Origin: Lachnospiraceae bacterium
GTDB taxonomy: Bacteria > Bacillota > Clostridia > Lachnospirales > Lachnospiraceae
DNA length: 51,560 bases
NCBI GenBank assembly: GCA_017462755.1
Contig: JAFTQM010000076.1
Span: forward strand, 1-51,560
Direction of reading: 5' to 3'
The notes beneath the pieces were generated by a model, which was not told the DNA's origin, did no database searches, and saw nothing but the letters and a program-made list of their open reading frames with translations. Each line of letters begins with the position of its first letter. The stretch's first letter is position 1. Both the position numbers and the translations under genes were made by a program. Shown piece after piece: positions 42,904-51,469 of the stretch.

Positions 42904-43998
42904 TTACTTCTCCTCCATTGTTTCCACTTCTACCGCAGTATCATATACCAGCTGCTTTGCCTTTTCAATCAGAATCAAATCCCTTACCTGCGCCTTGTCT
43001 ACCTGCTCTTCAAACTCCTCTACGGTGATACCGTAATTAGAAGCATATTCTTTAATCGCCTCCTGATACTCCTCTTCTGATGCCGTAAGCTTCTCAGCGT
43101 CGATTACTTCATATAACACAAGCATCTTCTTTACTTCATACTCTGCGTTTTCCTTCAAAATCTCCTGATACTGCTCCTCTGTCGTACAACCAAAGAAGTA
43201 ACGGATAAAGGTATCAAAATCATATCCGTACATACTCTGATAAGCTGCTGCCAGCTCTTTATAGTAATTGTACTGGCTCTCATAGTACTCATCAATATCC
43301 GTCTGCTCAATTCCCTCAAAGGTCGCACTCTCTACAAGATTCTTCATAACTGCAGCCTCTTTGTAGCTAACCGCATAATTCTGACGCTGCGTACTCAGAT
43401 TAGACTTAATATACTCTCTGTATGCTTCGATGGTATCATAGTCCGTATTTTCTGCCACCAGTGCATCCGTCAGCTCCGGCTCCTTCATAATGTTGATGCT
43501 GTTAATCGTAACCGTAAAGGTTGCCGGCTTACCGGAAAAATCCGGATTGTTCTTGTATGGGTCCGGGAACGTAACCTCCACATCCACGGTAGTGCCCTTC
43601 TTGGCACCAATCAAACCATCCTCAAAGCCCGGAATAAACGCTCCGGAGCCAATGGTCAAATCATAACCGGTATCTGCACCGCCTTCAAATGCTTCTCCGT
43701 CCATATAACCGGTGTAATCAATGTTTACGGTATCTCCCGCCTGTACATCATCACGGTCAGTTACCTCCGTCTTTGTCGCCACACTGGAAAGAAAGCTCTG
43801 CACATAAGCGTCTACTTCCTCCTCCGTTACCTCTGTCGCATACTTTTCGTATTCTACACCACGATAGCTCTCTACCGTCGCACTTCCGCTTACACGGTCA
43901 CTGCTGCCATCGGTATTCTCTTCTTCCTTTTTGCCGCAACCGCCCAAAAGCAAGCTGACACTCAGCGCCAGCACTGCTGCCAAATATCCTTTTTTCAT
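42904..43998 (-). CDS. Trigger-factor-like FKBP-type lipoprotein foldase
   Basis: A 364-residue lipoprotein with a type II signal peptide (MKKGYLAAVLALSVSLLLGG followed by Cys; lipobox LGGC), an FKBP-type peptidyl-prolyl isomerase domain (about 85-175) and a trigger-factor-like helical C-terminal domain. FKBP signatures are VNIDYTGYMDGEAFEGGADT and GSGAFIPGFEDGLIGAKKGT, which look catalytically complete. It would fold secreted proteins outside the membrane, a role that PrsA fills in other Firmicutes. The ribosome-binding site is ACGGAGG. The degenerate paralogue follows in the same operon. The cytosolic, ribosome-binding trigger factor lacks a lipobox, so this is not the housekeeping tig product. 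Confidence 0.87.
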   Translation of the reverse strand: MKKGYLAAVLALSVSLLLGGCGKKEEENTDGSSDRVSGSATVESYRGVEYEKYATEVTEEEVDAYVQSFLSSVATKTEVTDRDDVQAGDTVNIDYTGYMDGEAFEGGADTGYDLTIGSGAFIPGFEDGLIGAKKGTTVDVEVTFPDPYKNNPDFSGKPATFTVTINSINIMKEPELTDALVAENTDYDTIEAYREYIKSNLSTQRQNYAVSYKEAAVMKNLVESATFEGIEQTDIDEYYESQYNYYKELAAAYQSMYGYDFDTFIRYFFGCTTEEQYQEILKENAEYEVKKMLVLYEVIDAEKLTASEEEYQEAIKEYASNYGITVEEFEEQVDKAQVRDLILIEKAKQLVYDTAVEVETMEEK

Positions 43999-44117
43999 AG
44001 TTTCCTCCGTCTAATCAGTTCTCCTTTGCGCAAATGTATGCGCCTACTCTTTATACCACGTTTTTCGTGAAAAAGAAAGTATTTTAACAAAATTCACATA
44101 TTTTTCAAACTTCCCGG

Positions 44118-45593
44118 CTACAGCGTAATCCCTTCAAAATCACACTTTTTCAATCTCGCCAGCAGCTCATAGTCCACATTCTTTTCCTGCACTACTCTCG
44201 CTGCCTGATTGGTTATCGCGTGCTCTAAGAAATTGCGAACATCTCTGGCATTTGCAAAATTCTCCGGCTTGTTTGCACAGCGGTTTACCAAAAATTCCTT
44301 CGCATAAGCCGCTGCCTCCTCCGAAAGCTTGTACTCCTGTCCCTTGCACATACTTTCCAAAATCTCAAACAATTCCTCCGGCGTATAATCCTCAAAATGC
44401 AGAAATCTTGAAAAACGCGAGCGAAGTCCCGGATTGGAGCTTAAAAACTGCTCCATCAAATCAGGATAGCCCGCTACGATAACCACTAACGAATCCCTGT
44501 TATCCTCCATCGCCTTGAGCAAGGTATCCACCGCTTCCTGTCCGAAATCACCTTCGCCCTTGCCCACCGTCAGCGCATACGCCTCGTCGATGAACAAAAT
44601 GCCGCCCAATGCCTCATCAATCACATCCATCGTCTTGGTCGCCGTCTGTCCGATATAGCCGCCGACCAGCCCGCCACGATCTACCTCTACCAGCTGACCG
44701 GTCTCCAAAATTCCGAGTGACTTATATATTTTTGCCAGCAAACGCGCCACCGTCGTCTTTCCGGTACCCGGATTTCCCGAAAATACCAAATGCTTTGACA
44801 CGCTCGGCTGCTTCATCTGATACTGCTCGCGCAGCTTCGATACCTGCACCAGATTTACCAGATGACCTACTTCTTTTTTCACAACTCCCAAACCGGTCAA
44901 CGCATTCAGCTCCGCAAGCATACTTTCCATCGTTTCCTCTTCCGGCTCCTCTGCCTGCTCTTTGCCATTTAACTCCGTCTTCTTTGATTGCCCGGCCCCG
45001 GTTGCATCCTTTTTATTGGCAGTTTTCTTCTCGTCTTTCTTGTCTTCTCTCCGATCAATTACCGGCAAAATCGGTCGAATATTCGCATTGCGCCGGAACA
45101 AGCCGTACTCCTTCAGAAAATCCTCCAGCAGCTTGACATAATCCGACAGCAGACGAATCTCCTTTTCGCTCGTCTTTTCATCCTGCGCAATGTACGTCTG
45201 TCCGAGCAATCGATAGGTCTCTACCAGCGTGATTGCTTTTTTGCGCCGATACACCGTATCCTCCATTTTGTTGCCCGCATCCGCCAGTACAAAATATTTC
45301 AATGCCTTCGGCACCACCGTACAATATTCTGCGGTTGCCGTCTTCTCCGCAAAACGAAACTGCAGCAGCTCCGCCTTATCAAAACGGTAACCGAGTGTCT
45401 GATTAATAAAATCCAACTCTACCTGCTGCAAATCCCCATTGGCATATGCCAGATAGGACAAAAATTTAAAAAATTCAAACCGCACCATTGCACGCAGAGT
45501 CATCTGCTCCCCGGTACCGATATCTGCTGCATTAATTACAGCCGCCATCCCATAACAGGTTTCAATCAATTGTTCTAATCTATTTTCCTTCAT
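44118..45593 (-). CDS. CbxX/CfxQ-type AAA+ ATPase with TerB-like N-terminus
   Basis: A 491-residue cytoplasmic protein. Residues about 25-165 are helical, with YANGDLQQVELDFINQTLGY resembling the acidic TerB-type motif; a charged Lys/Glu linker follows (about 180-222), then a single AAA+ domain of the CbxX/CfxQ/SpoVK type: Walker A GNPGTGKTT (273-281), Walker B GILFIDEAYAL (331-341), sensor SLVVIVAGYPDLM and arginine finger region NPGLRSRFSRFLHFEDY. Such ATPases remodel protein complexes (Rubisco activase CbbX, sporulation SpoVK). No CbbX substrate or sporulation gene is adjacent. It overlaps the upstream GH105 gene by 14 bp, so it is translated from the same mRNA. Confidence 0.85.
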   Translation of the reverse strand: MKENRLEQLIETCYGMAAVINAADIGTGEQMTLRAMVRFEFFKFLSYLAYANGDLQQVELDFINQTLGYRFDKAELLQFRFAEKTATAEYCTVVPKALKYFVLADAGNKMEDTVYRRKKAITLVETYRLLGQTYIAQDEKTSEKEIRLLSDYVKLLEDFLKEYGLFRRNANIRPILPVIDRREDKKDEKKTANKKDATGAGQSKKTELNGKEQAEEPEEETMESMLAELNALTGLGVVKKEVGHLVNLVQVSKLREQYQMKQPSVSKHLVFSGNPGTGKTTVARLLAKIYKSLGILETGQLVEVDRGGLVGGYIGQTATKTMDVIDEALGGILFIDEAYALTVGKGEGDFGQEAVDTLLKAMEDNRDSLVVIVAGYPDLMEQFLSSNPGLRSRFSRFLHFEDYTPEELFEILESMCKGQEYKLSEEAAAYAKEFLVNRCANKPENFANARDVRNFLEHAITNQAARVVQEKNVDYELLARLKKCDFEGITL

Positions 45594-46758
45594 ACAATAA
45601 TTCCGTATATGCCAGCAGGAACGGTCCTACTCCCTTCGCATCATCCTTTACAATCGGCTCCGACATATAATACTCAAAGGTGCCGTTGCGACGCTCGTCG
45701 GTGCCGCCGCCAAGACCTGCCACCAAACAGATGCCATCCAGATGCAGGGTACCATCCTCTGCTGTTAAATATCTCTTACAAATACCATCAAATGCCTTTC
45801 TTCCAAGCTCGGCATACTTTTCTTCCAACAGACCTAAGCGCACGCCCTTGAGCATCGCATACGCCATAATCGCACTACCGCTGGTTTCCAGATAATTCTC
45901 TGCGCGGTCACCCATATTGATTACCTGATACCACATACCGCTCTCATCCTGATATGCAGCTACCGCCTCCATCAGCTCATGGAACGCCTTTTTCAGCTGT
46001 TCAAAGCCTGCCTCCGCACCTGCTGCTGCCTGCTTTGCTTCCTTCAAATACTTTGGCGTATGGCTCTCCGACAGACAAGCCTCCATCGTATCCAACAGTG
46101 CCATCGCATACCAGCCCAATGCACGCAGCCAGAAATTCTTCGCCAAACCGGTCTCCTTGTCGCACCAGAACATCTGGCGGGACGAATCGTAGCCGTGGTA
46201 ATACAAGCCGGTCTTCTCATCGCGCATCAAATCATACACGTTTTTAAACTGGCTGAAAATATCCTGATAATTCGCACAATCATGGAATCTTGTCTCATAT
46301 TCCATATAAAATGGCTGTACCATATAGGTACCATCCAGCCACACCTGATACGGATAAATCTGCTTATGCCAGAAGTTGCCCTCCTTGGTACGTGGCTGTT
46401 CCTTTACCTGCTCGTAAATCCGCTCGATTGCCTTACGGTATTTTTCCTTACCGGTCAAATCATACAACGGAAACAATACCTTTCCTTCGTTGATATTGTC
46501 CAAATTGTAGGTCTCCTTCTGAAATCCCAGAATCGTACCATCCTCTGCAATTCGATAATCTATGTAATGGTCTGCAAACTCCAAATAACGCTGCTCGCCG
46601 GTAATCTCATACAATGCCAGCACCGCTTTCATCATGCAGCCGTCAATATAATCCCATTCTGCCTTTTTTCCCTGACGAATCTTTTCGATGTTCCACAACG
46701 GCGCCTCCGGGGTGCTTCCCTGCAACAACGCCTCCAAATACTGTCCAATACGATTCAT
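45580..46758 (-). CDS. GH105-type unsaturated rhamnogalacturonyl hydrolase
   Basis: A 392-residue (alpha/alpha)6-barrel enzyme, probably hydrolysing the unsaturated galacturonyl residue left by rhamnogalacturonan lyases. Recognisable parts are WDYIDGCMMKAVLALYEITG, the substrate region DNINEGKVLFPLYDLTGKEK, WLDGTYMVQPFYMEY (with the family's catalytic aspartate region) and LRALGWYAMALLDTM; the end has YYMSEPIVKDDAKGVGPFLL. No signal peptide, so it works on imported pectin fragments. The start at 46758 follows AGGAGG by 6 nt; a longer frame to 46824 would overlap the -35 element and is rejected. It is the promoter-proximal gene of a pair with the AAA+ ATPase. Confidence 0.92.
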   Translation of the reverse strand: MNRIGQYLEALLQGSTPEAPLWNIEKIRQGKKAEWDYIDGCMMKAVLALYEITGEQRYLEFADHYIDYRIAEDGTILGFQKETYNLDNINEGKVLFPLYDLTGKEKYRKAIERIYEQVKEQPRTKEGNFWHKQIYPYQVWLDGTYMVQPFYMEYETRFHDCANYQDIFSQFKNVYDLMRDEKTGLYYHGYDSSRQMFWCDKETGLAKNFWLRALGWYAMALLDTMEACLSESHTPKYLKEAKQAAAGAEAGFEQLKKAFHELMEAVAAYQDESGMWYQVINMGDRAENYLETSGSAIMAYAMLKGVRLGLLEEKYAELGRKAFDGICKRYLTAEDGTLHLDGICLVAGLGGGTDERRNGTFEYYMSEPIVKDDAKGVGPFLLAYTELLYEGK

Positions 46759-46795
46759 ATGCCGCCTCCTGCTTCTCGCTTTATCACATAGCTTC

Positions 46796-46824
46796 ATCTT
46801 ATCACATTCTGCGGGTTGTGACAA
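46796..46824 (-). promoter_or_regulatory. Promoter of the GH105-AAA operon
   Basis: TTGTCA (46819-46824) and TAAGAT (46796-46801) on the minus strand, 17-bp spacer, 38 bp before the GH105 start codon. The -10 is imperfect. Confidence 0.5.
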
Positions 46825-46871
46825 GTGAGGAGTATTTCTATAATCCCCATATTTCTTTATTTTTTTGATTT

Positions 46872-47390
46872 TTAAAGTATTTCACGCCAAGCTTCTATCA
46901 GCCGCTCCAGGGACATTGCCGCATTTGCCGGACTCGTCGATGGCAAATCCATGATTTCGCGCCCGGTTATCGGTTGTACCCATTTGCGATACAGCTGTCC
47001 CGCCGTTCTTCCATTTGCATAAATATGCTTTATCGGTGCCGCCGCCAGCACACGCGAAATATCCGCAGGTATTACGTTGCGGATGCTGCTGTCACTGGAA
47101 CCGCAAATATCACAGCTGTCGATTACATCCCAAATGGCAACGCGATGCGCCAACAGCATGTTTTTTTTCTCTTCAACACTAACCGGCTCCGCACAACCAA
47201 ACAACGCCGCCAAGACCTTCCAAAACCGATTGCGCGGATGACCGTAATAAAAGCCTTGCTCTCGGGATTTCACCGAGGGCAGGCTTCCTAAAATCAATAT
47301 TTCTGAATGTTCATCACAAACCGGCTCAAAGGTATGCTTAATATGCTGATAGGATTGCGTTTCCTTTGTTCCTCTTCTTTTCTCTTCCAT
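46872..47390 (-). CDS. DNA-deoxyinosine (hypoxanthine) glycosylase, UDG superfamily
   Basis: A 172-residue repair enzyme of the uracil-DNA-glycosylase superfamily. The N-terminal motif LILGSLPSVKSREQGFYYGH followed by PRNRFWKVLAALFG, and the C-terminal motif DLPSTSPANAAMSLERLIEAW, match the family 6 hypoxanthine-DNA glycosylases, which remove deaminated adenine from DNA. It is not a G/T-mismatch (MUG) or Ung protein. The start at 47390 has GGAG 6 nt upstream; the longer frame to 47435 lacks such a site. It lies beside exonuclease III, which would process the abasic site it leaves. Confidence 0.85.
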   Translation of the reverse strand: MEEKRRGTKETQSYQHIKHTFEPVCDEHSEILILGSLPSVKSREQGFYYGHPRNRFWKVLAALFGCAEPVSVEEKKNMLLAHRVAIWDVIDSCDICGSSDSSIRNVIPADISRVLAAAPIKHIYANGRTAGQLYRKWVQPITGREIMDLPSTSPANAAMSLERLIEAWREIL

Positions 47391-47520
47391 ACAATTCTCC
47401 GTCATTCTTGTGAAAGCTTCTCTGCCGGTATGCACAAGGCTGCCTACTTTGGTATCTCCAACGCATCAAAAGCATACACCACATCAACTCCGCTCGACTA
47501 TCATCACCCTATTACCGTTC

Positions 47521-48279
47521 TTAATCCACCAAATCCAGCTCTACCGGACAATGGTCCGAACCCATCACTTCTGCATGAATCTTCGCATCTGCCAGCCGCT
47601 CCTTTAGCTCCTTTGATGCAATAAAATAGTCAATACGCCATCCGACGTTCTTCTCTCTTGCATGAAACATATACGACCACCACGAATACGCTCCCTCCAA
47701 ATCTGGATAGAAGTAACGGAAGGTATCAACAAAGCCTGCCGCAAGCAGCTCCGTCATCTTGCCGCGCTCCTCATCCGTAAAGCCTGCATTTTTGCGATTG
47801 GTCTTTGGATTTTTTAAGTCAATTTCCTGATGCGCCACATTCAAATCTCCGGTCATAATCACCGGCTTTTTCTTATTTAACGTCAACAAATACGCACGAA
47901 ATGCATCCTCCCAAACCATACGGTAGTCAAGTCTGGTCAGCTCGCGCTGCGAGTTCGGTGTATAGCAGGTTACGAGATAAAAATCCGCAAATTCCAGCGT
48001 AATCACACGTCCCTCATGGTCATGCTCCTCCATGCCGATACCGTAGCTGACAGAAAGCGGCTCCTCCTTGGTAAATATCGCCGTACCGGAATAGCCCTTC
48101 TTCTCCGCATAATTCCAATAGCAGTAATAGCCCTCCGGCGCCCAGTCAAGCTGCCCTGCAGACAGCTTGGTCTCCTGCAGACAAAACATATCTGCATCCA
48201 TTTCCTTAAAAAAATCTTCAAAGCCCTTGTTCATACAAGCCCGCAAGCCGTTTACATTCCATGAAATCAGTTTTTTCAT
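47521..48279 (-). CDS. xthA: Exodeoxyribonuclease III
   Basis: A 252-residue AP endonuclease/3'-5' exonuclease. The conserved pieces are [13 protein letters not shown] (N7), CLQETKLS (catalytic Glu), [15 protein letters not shown] (Asp/Asn), [20 protein letters not shown] and the terminal [11 protein letters not shown] (catalytic His). It cuts DNA 5' of abasic sites in base excision repair. The start at 48279 has AAGGA about 11 nt upstream; the frame extends upstream to 48321 without support. The deoxyinosine glycosylase follows about 130 bp downstream on the same strand, so the two could act in sequence. The 47391-47520 gap shows no gene or clear terminator. Confidence 0.95.
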   Translation of the reverse strand: MKKLISWNVNGLRACMNKGFEDFFKEMDADMFCLQETKLSAGQLDWAPEGYYCYWNYAEKKGYSGTAIFTKEEPLSVSYGIGMEEHDHEGRVITLEFADFYLVTCYTPNSQRELTRLDYRMVWEDAFRAYLLTLNKKKPVIMTGDLNVAHQEIDLKNPKTNRKNAGFTDEERGKMTELLAAGFVDTFRYFYPDLEGAYSWWSYMFHAREKNVGWRIDYFIASKELKERLADAKIHAEVMGSDHCPVELDLVD

Positions 48280-48353
48280 AACTACGTTTGTCCTTTCCTT
48301 CGTTTGGAGTTTCACAAGCATCTATTGTGATTATAAATGACATTTGCCTCAAG

Positions 48354-50627
48354 TCAATATGCAAATGGATGGATTCCTTCTACCTCCACCTGCCAGGTGC
48401 CATCGTCCGGAAACCCCGGACGCGCTCTGTCACACCCCGGATAGCCGACTGCCATCATCGGAATTGCCAACAGCAGCGAGCCGTTGCCCGGCAAATACAG
48501 CGGCAAATCGCTTCGCGATGCCTGCAGATTATGTCCATTGCTCATGTAACGATTTTTCTCCGTATCATACAACAAAATATCAACTGCACCTGCCGGGTTG
48601 CCAAGACGCGTTTCTGTCATGGCTAACATTGCAAAATCCCAGCCCCACATACTCTGAAAATCCCATGTTTCATAGATCTTTTGCAACGTCTTTCGCATTA
48701 CCTGCGGCTCGATTCGCTCCCCCGGCAAAAGTCCCAATGCCGCCACCATCGACGGATGGTCCTTTGCATACTCTGCATACGTCGTCGTGCATTGCTCATG
48801 CGCCAAGTATACGCCATCCTGTAGCACCGGCATTGCCATATGCTCTGCTACCTCCTGCCATTTTGCAGGATACGGCTCATCCAGCCGCTTTGCCCATTCG
48901 ATGGCAAGCAGTAATCCAAAACGCCAATATTCAACCTCATAAACCGGATTTTTGGTATCCTCCGGATGGTGCGATTCCTGCGCCGGAATCAGCGGTGCTA
49001 CCAGCTCGTAGACCTGTTTTTCCGGATTAAACTCTGCAAAATCAACCATGTATTCTGCGGATTCTCTAACCAAATCCCAGTACTCCCTAAGCACCTCCTG
49101 CCCGCCATCGGTCTGATACAAAAGCTCCAGCATATAAATCAAATGAGGCTGCTGCCAAACCAGCAGCGTCGCTATGACGGACGGACAATCTACGCCTTCC
49201 GGTCCGACCATCTTCGGCCACTTCGCTCCCTGGTAATCGTTGCGTTTTGCGTTTTTTACCGCTTTCGGCAGAATCTGCCGAAACCAGCCCAGACTTTTCT
49301 TTAGCAGGTCACTTCTGCCCCACAGCGGCAGATACGCCAAATGCCACAAATACATTTCCAAATGCGATTTCCCATACCAGCTGTTCACTGTCAAGCCGGT
49401 TTCCTGCGGCGGCATATGATTGCAGGAGTTAATCGCACTGACATAAAGAGATAAAATGATTCTCCGCTCCAGCTCCTGCGCTCTCGGGTCGGTCGAATGT
49501 TCAAAGGAAATCATTCCGCCCTGCTGCCAAAACTGCTTCCATTTGCAAATACTGCTTTGCTCACAGGCTGCAAAATCCGGAATGTCGACGGTAAACAACT
49601 CTTTCTCATCATTCTTTCCTGCAAGCATTTGCAAAGCAAGCTCTTCGTTCTCATATTTTACGCCTTCTTCCTTCGTTACCGTATTATCCGGTTCCAGCCC
49701 CACCGAAAACGCAAAGCACTCTCCTCCCGTCAGCCTGCATACATAGCTATGCTTCCCCAGCTGTTCAAACACAAGCACTCCGTTCTGCGAATCAGAAATT
49801 GACGCTATCCGCTGTTCCGAAGTCCCTTTCTTCAGCGTACACACACTTTCACTGCATACACTTATTCCTACCCGACTTTCGTCCATCGTATGCACTAATC
49901 GGAAGGTATGCTCATCCTTTAACCATGCTTTTGTTTCATGCCGTTCCTCTGCTTCCCAATTCGAACCGGTCATATCCGGACTCGCATAGGGCAGCTGTAA
50001 AGCAACCTGCAAATCACCGGTCCGACACAATGCAGAACGAATTTCAAAAGCTAAAACATCCTGCTCCTGATGACAAAGGGTCCGGATTTGCACAGGGATT
50101 GATTCTGGTGTCCTTTGCTCCTGCAAGTCCGTTCGCAAACCATTCGTTAATTCATCGTTTATACAAAGCTCAAAATTACTTATCAAAATACCGGTATACA
50201 AATCCAGACTCTGCCAAATCCCTGTAATCTGCTCTGCCCGAATTCTCTCGTTCTTGTAATATAATCCAATCCGAATCAGATTGTATCGGTGCGGATTTTC
50301 CCGCAGCCAATCATAAACCTCCTCATTGCCCGGCTGTTTTTCGACCGCATAACGCACCTTACCCTTGCGCTGATGCGCATATTCCGTCATCACAAGATCC
50401 CGCTCCAGTTCATACGTTCCGCCATTTGCCGCAGGCGTCATATGCCAGGCCCAATCCGCCATTGTGAGCAGCGGAAATCCTGCCTCCGCCTGTTCCTCAT
50501 ACAGTGTCTGCATCCCTGTAGCATCCGCCGTATAAGCAAGCCTGCCATTTCCCACGGTAAACGGTGATAGAAAATCCAATTCCTGTTTTCTCGGATTGTT
50601 TCTTGCAATAACTTTCTCCCGGTTCAT
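48354..50627 (-). CDS. Six-hairpin glycosidase (GH65/GH95-like), cytoplasmic
   Basis: A 757-residue enzyme without signal peptide. Residues 1-320 are beta-rich (PFTVGNGRLAYTADATGMQT near the start is the typical front of these enzymes), and about 330-720 form the (alpha/alpha)6 barrel, with VNSWYGKSHLEMYLWHLAYL, WGRSDLLKKSLGWF, KWPKMVGPEGVDCPSVIATL and VYEVEYWRFGLLLAIEWAKR. A short beta domain closes the chain. The pattern is closest to the GH65/GH95-type clan; whether it is a phosphorylase, a rhamnosidase-like or another hydrolase I cannot tell. The start at 50627 has GAGGGGA 8 nt upstream. It stands alone between xthA and a phosphatase gene. Confidence 0.7.
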   Translation of the reverse strand: MNREKVIARNNPRKQELDFLSPFTVGNGRLAYTADATGMQTLYEEQAEAGFPLLTMADWAWHMTPAANGGTYELERDLVMTEYAHQRKGKVRYAVEKQPGNEEVYDWLRENPHRYNLIRIGLYYKNERIRAEQITGIWQSLDLYTGILISNFELCINDELTNGLRTDLQEQRTPESIPVQIRTLCHQEQDVLAFEIRSALCRTGDLQVALQLPYASPDMTGSNWEAEERHETKAWLKDEHTFRLVHTMDESRVGISVCSESVCTLKKGTSEQRIASISDSQNGVLVFEQLGKHSYVCRLTGGECFAFSVGLEPDNTVTKEEGVKYENEELALQMLAGKNDEKELFTVDIPDFAACEQSSICKWKQFWQQGGMISFEHSTDPRAQELERRIILSLYVSAINSCNHMPPQETGLTVNSWYGKSHLEMYLWHLAYLPLWGRSDLLKKSLGWFRQILPKAVKNAKRNDYQGAKWPKMVGPEGVDCPSVIATLLVWQQPHLIYMLELLYQTDGGQEVLREYWDLVRESAEYMVDFAEFNPEKQVYELVAPLIPAQESHHPEDTKNPVYEVEYWRFGLLLAIEWAKRLDEPYPAKWQEVAEHMAMPVLQDGVYLAHEQCTTTYAEYAKDHPSMVAALGLLPGERIEPQVMRKTLQKIYETWDFQSMWGWDFAMLAMTETRLGNPAGAVDILLYDTEKNRYMSNGHNLQASRSDLPLYLPGNGSLLLAIPMMAVGYPGCDRARPGFPDDGTWQVEVEGIHPFAY

Positions 50628-50691
50628 TACCTGTTTCCCCTCTCGTATCAATTATTCTAAGGAATCATAGCTGAATGTGTTTCACACCGGA

Positions 50692-51168
50692 TTACTTATT
50701 CAAGTATTCCAACAAACCGTTACAACCATCCACAATGTCCCGATATGTCTTACCAAAATCTCCGGTATACCAAGGGTCCGCAATCGACGTCCCCGGCCGA
50801 TCCGTATAATCCAACAATAGACTCACCTTTTGCTCCGGATCAGAGCCAATAATACGGCTCAGATTTCGCAAATTATTCGTATCCATACAAATCAAATAAT
50901 CGTATTCCGCATAGTCCTGCTTCGTCACCTGCACCGCACGCTTCCCCTCGCAGGAAATCCCATGGCGCGCCAACTCCGCGCGCGCCGGCGGATACACCGG
51001 ATTCCCCACACCATTCCAAATTTCCTCCGTACTGGTCGCTGCAGAAGCAACAAAAAAACGTGAGGTAAGGTAACGCTTGTCTAGCATGTCTTTGAAAATG
51101 AATTCTGCCATAGGGGAACGACAAATATTGCCGTGGCAAATGAATAGCACTTTTATATGTTCTTTCAT
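50692..51168 (-). CDS. Low-molecular-weight protein-tyrosine phosphatase
   Basis: A 158-residue phosphatase. The P-loop is VLFICHGNICRSPMAEF with C13 and R19 of the C-x5-R motif, and the general-acid Asp is in IADPWYTGDFGKTY. It would remove phosphate from tyrosines of bacterial kinases or of exopolysaccharide-related proteins. GGAG lies 10 nt before the start. No tyrosine kinase is nearby. It is the last ordinary gene before the recombinase end of a likely mobile element (51169-51560). Confidence 0.92.
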   Translation of the reverse strand: MKEHIKVLFICHGNICRSPMAEFIFKDMLDKRYLTSRFFVASAATSTEEIWNGVGNPVYPPARAELARHGISCEGKRAVQVTKQDYAEYDYLICMDTNNLRNLSRIIGSDPEQKVSLLLDYTDRPGTSIADPWYTGDFGKTYRDIVDGCNGLLEYLNK

Positions 51169-51276
51169 AAGTTCTCAACTCCTTTCAAATGCCCGTAAAT
51201 ACTGGGTTTGTGGGGTTTTTCTCATTTTTGCTGTTTTCTCAATTTTTCTCAAAATAGGGCATATTTTCTCGGTCAA

Positions 51277-51450
51277 GTGGTATAAAAATTGGTATATTTT
51301 TTAAAATTTATACCAGTAAATTTCAGTGGTATAAATTTTCGCGAGGCCGCATAAACACTGGGGTTGCAAGGCATTCCATGGCATATTAACACACCAAAAA
51401 CGCTTATTTTTAAGCCCCAAAATCATGAATTTATACCACGATTTTACCAC
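51277..51450. repeat. GGTATAAA-type inverted repeats next to the recombinase
   Basis: The 12-mer GTGGTATAAATT (51326-51337) has its inverted copy AATTTATACCAC at 51428-51439. Partial copies are GTGGTATAAA (51277-51286), GGTATA (51291-51296), an inverted TTTATACCAG (51307-51316) and TTTACCAC (51443-51450). This density of one motif next to a tyrosine recombinase is what recombinase arm or core sites look like. The remaining sequence between 51169 and 51470 shows no gene. Confidence 0.6.
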
Positions 51451-51469
51451 ATATGGCAACTTGCTTTTT

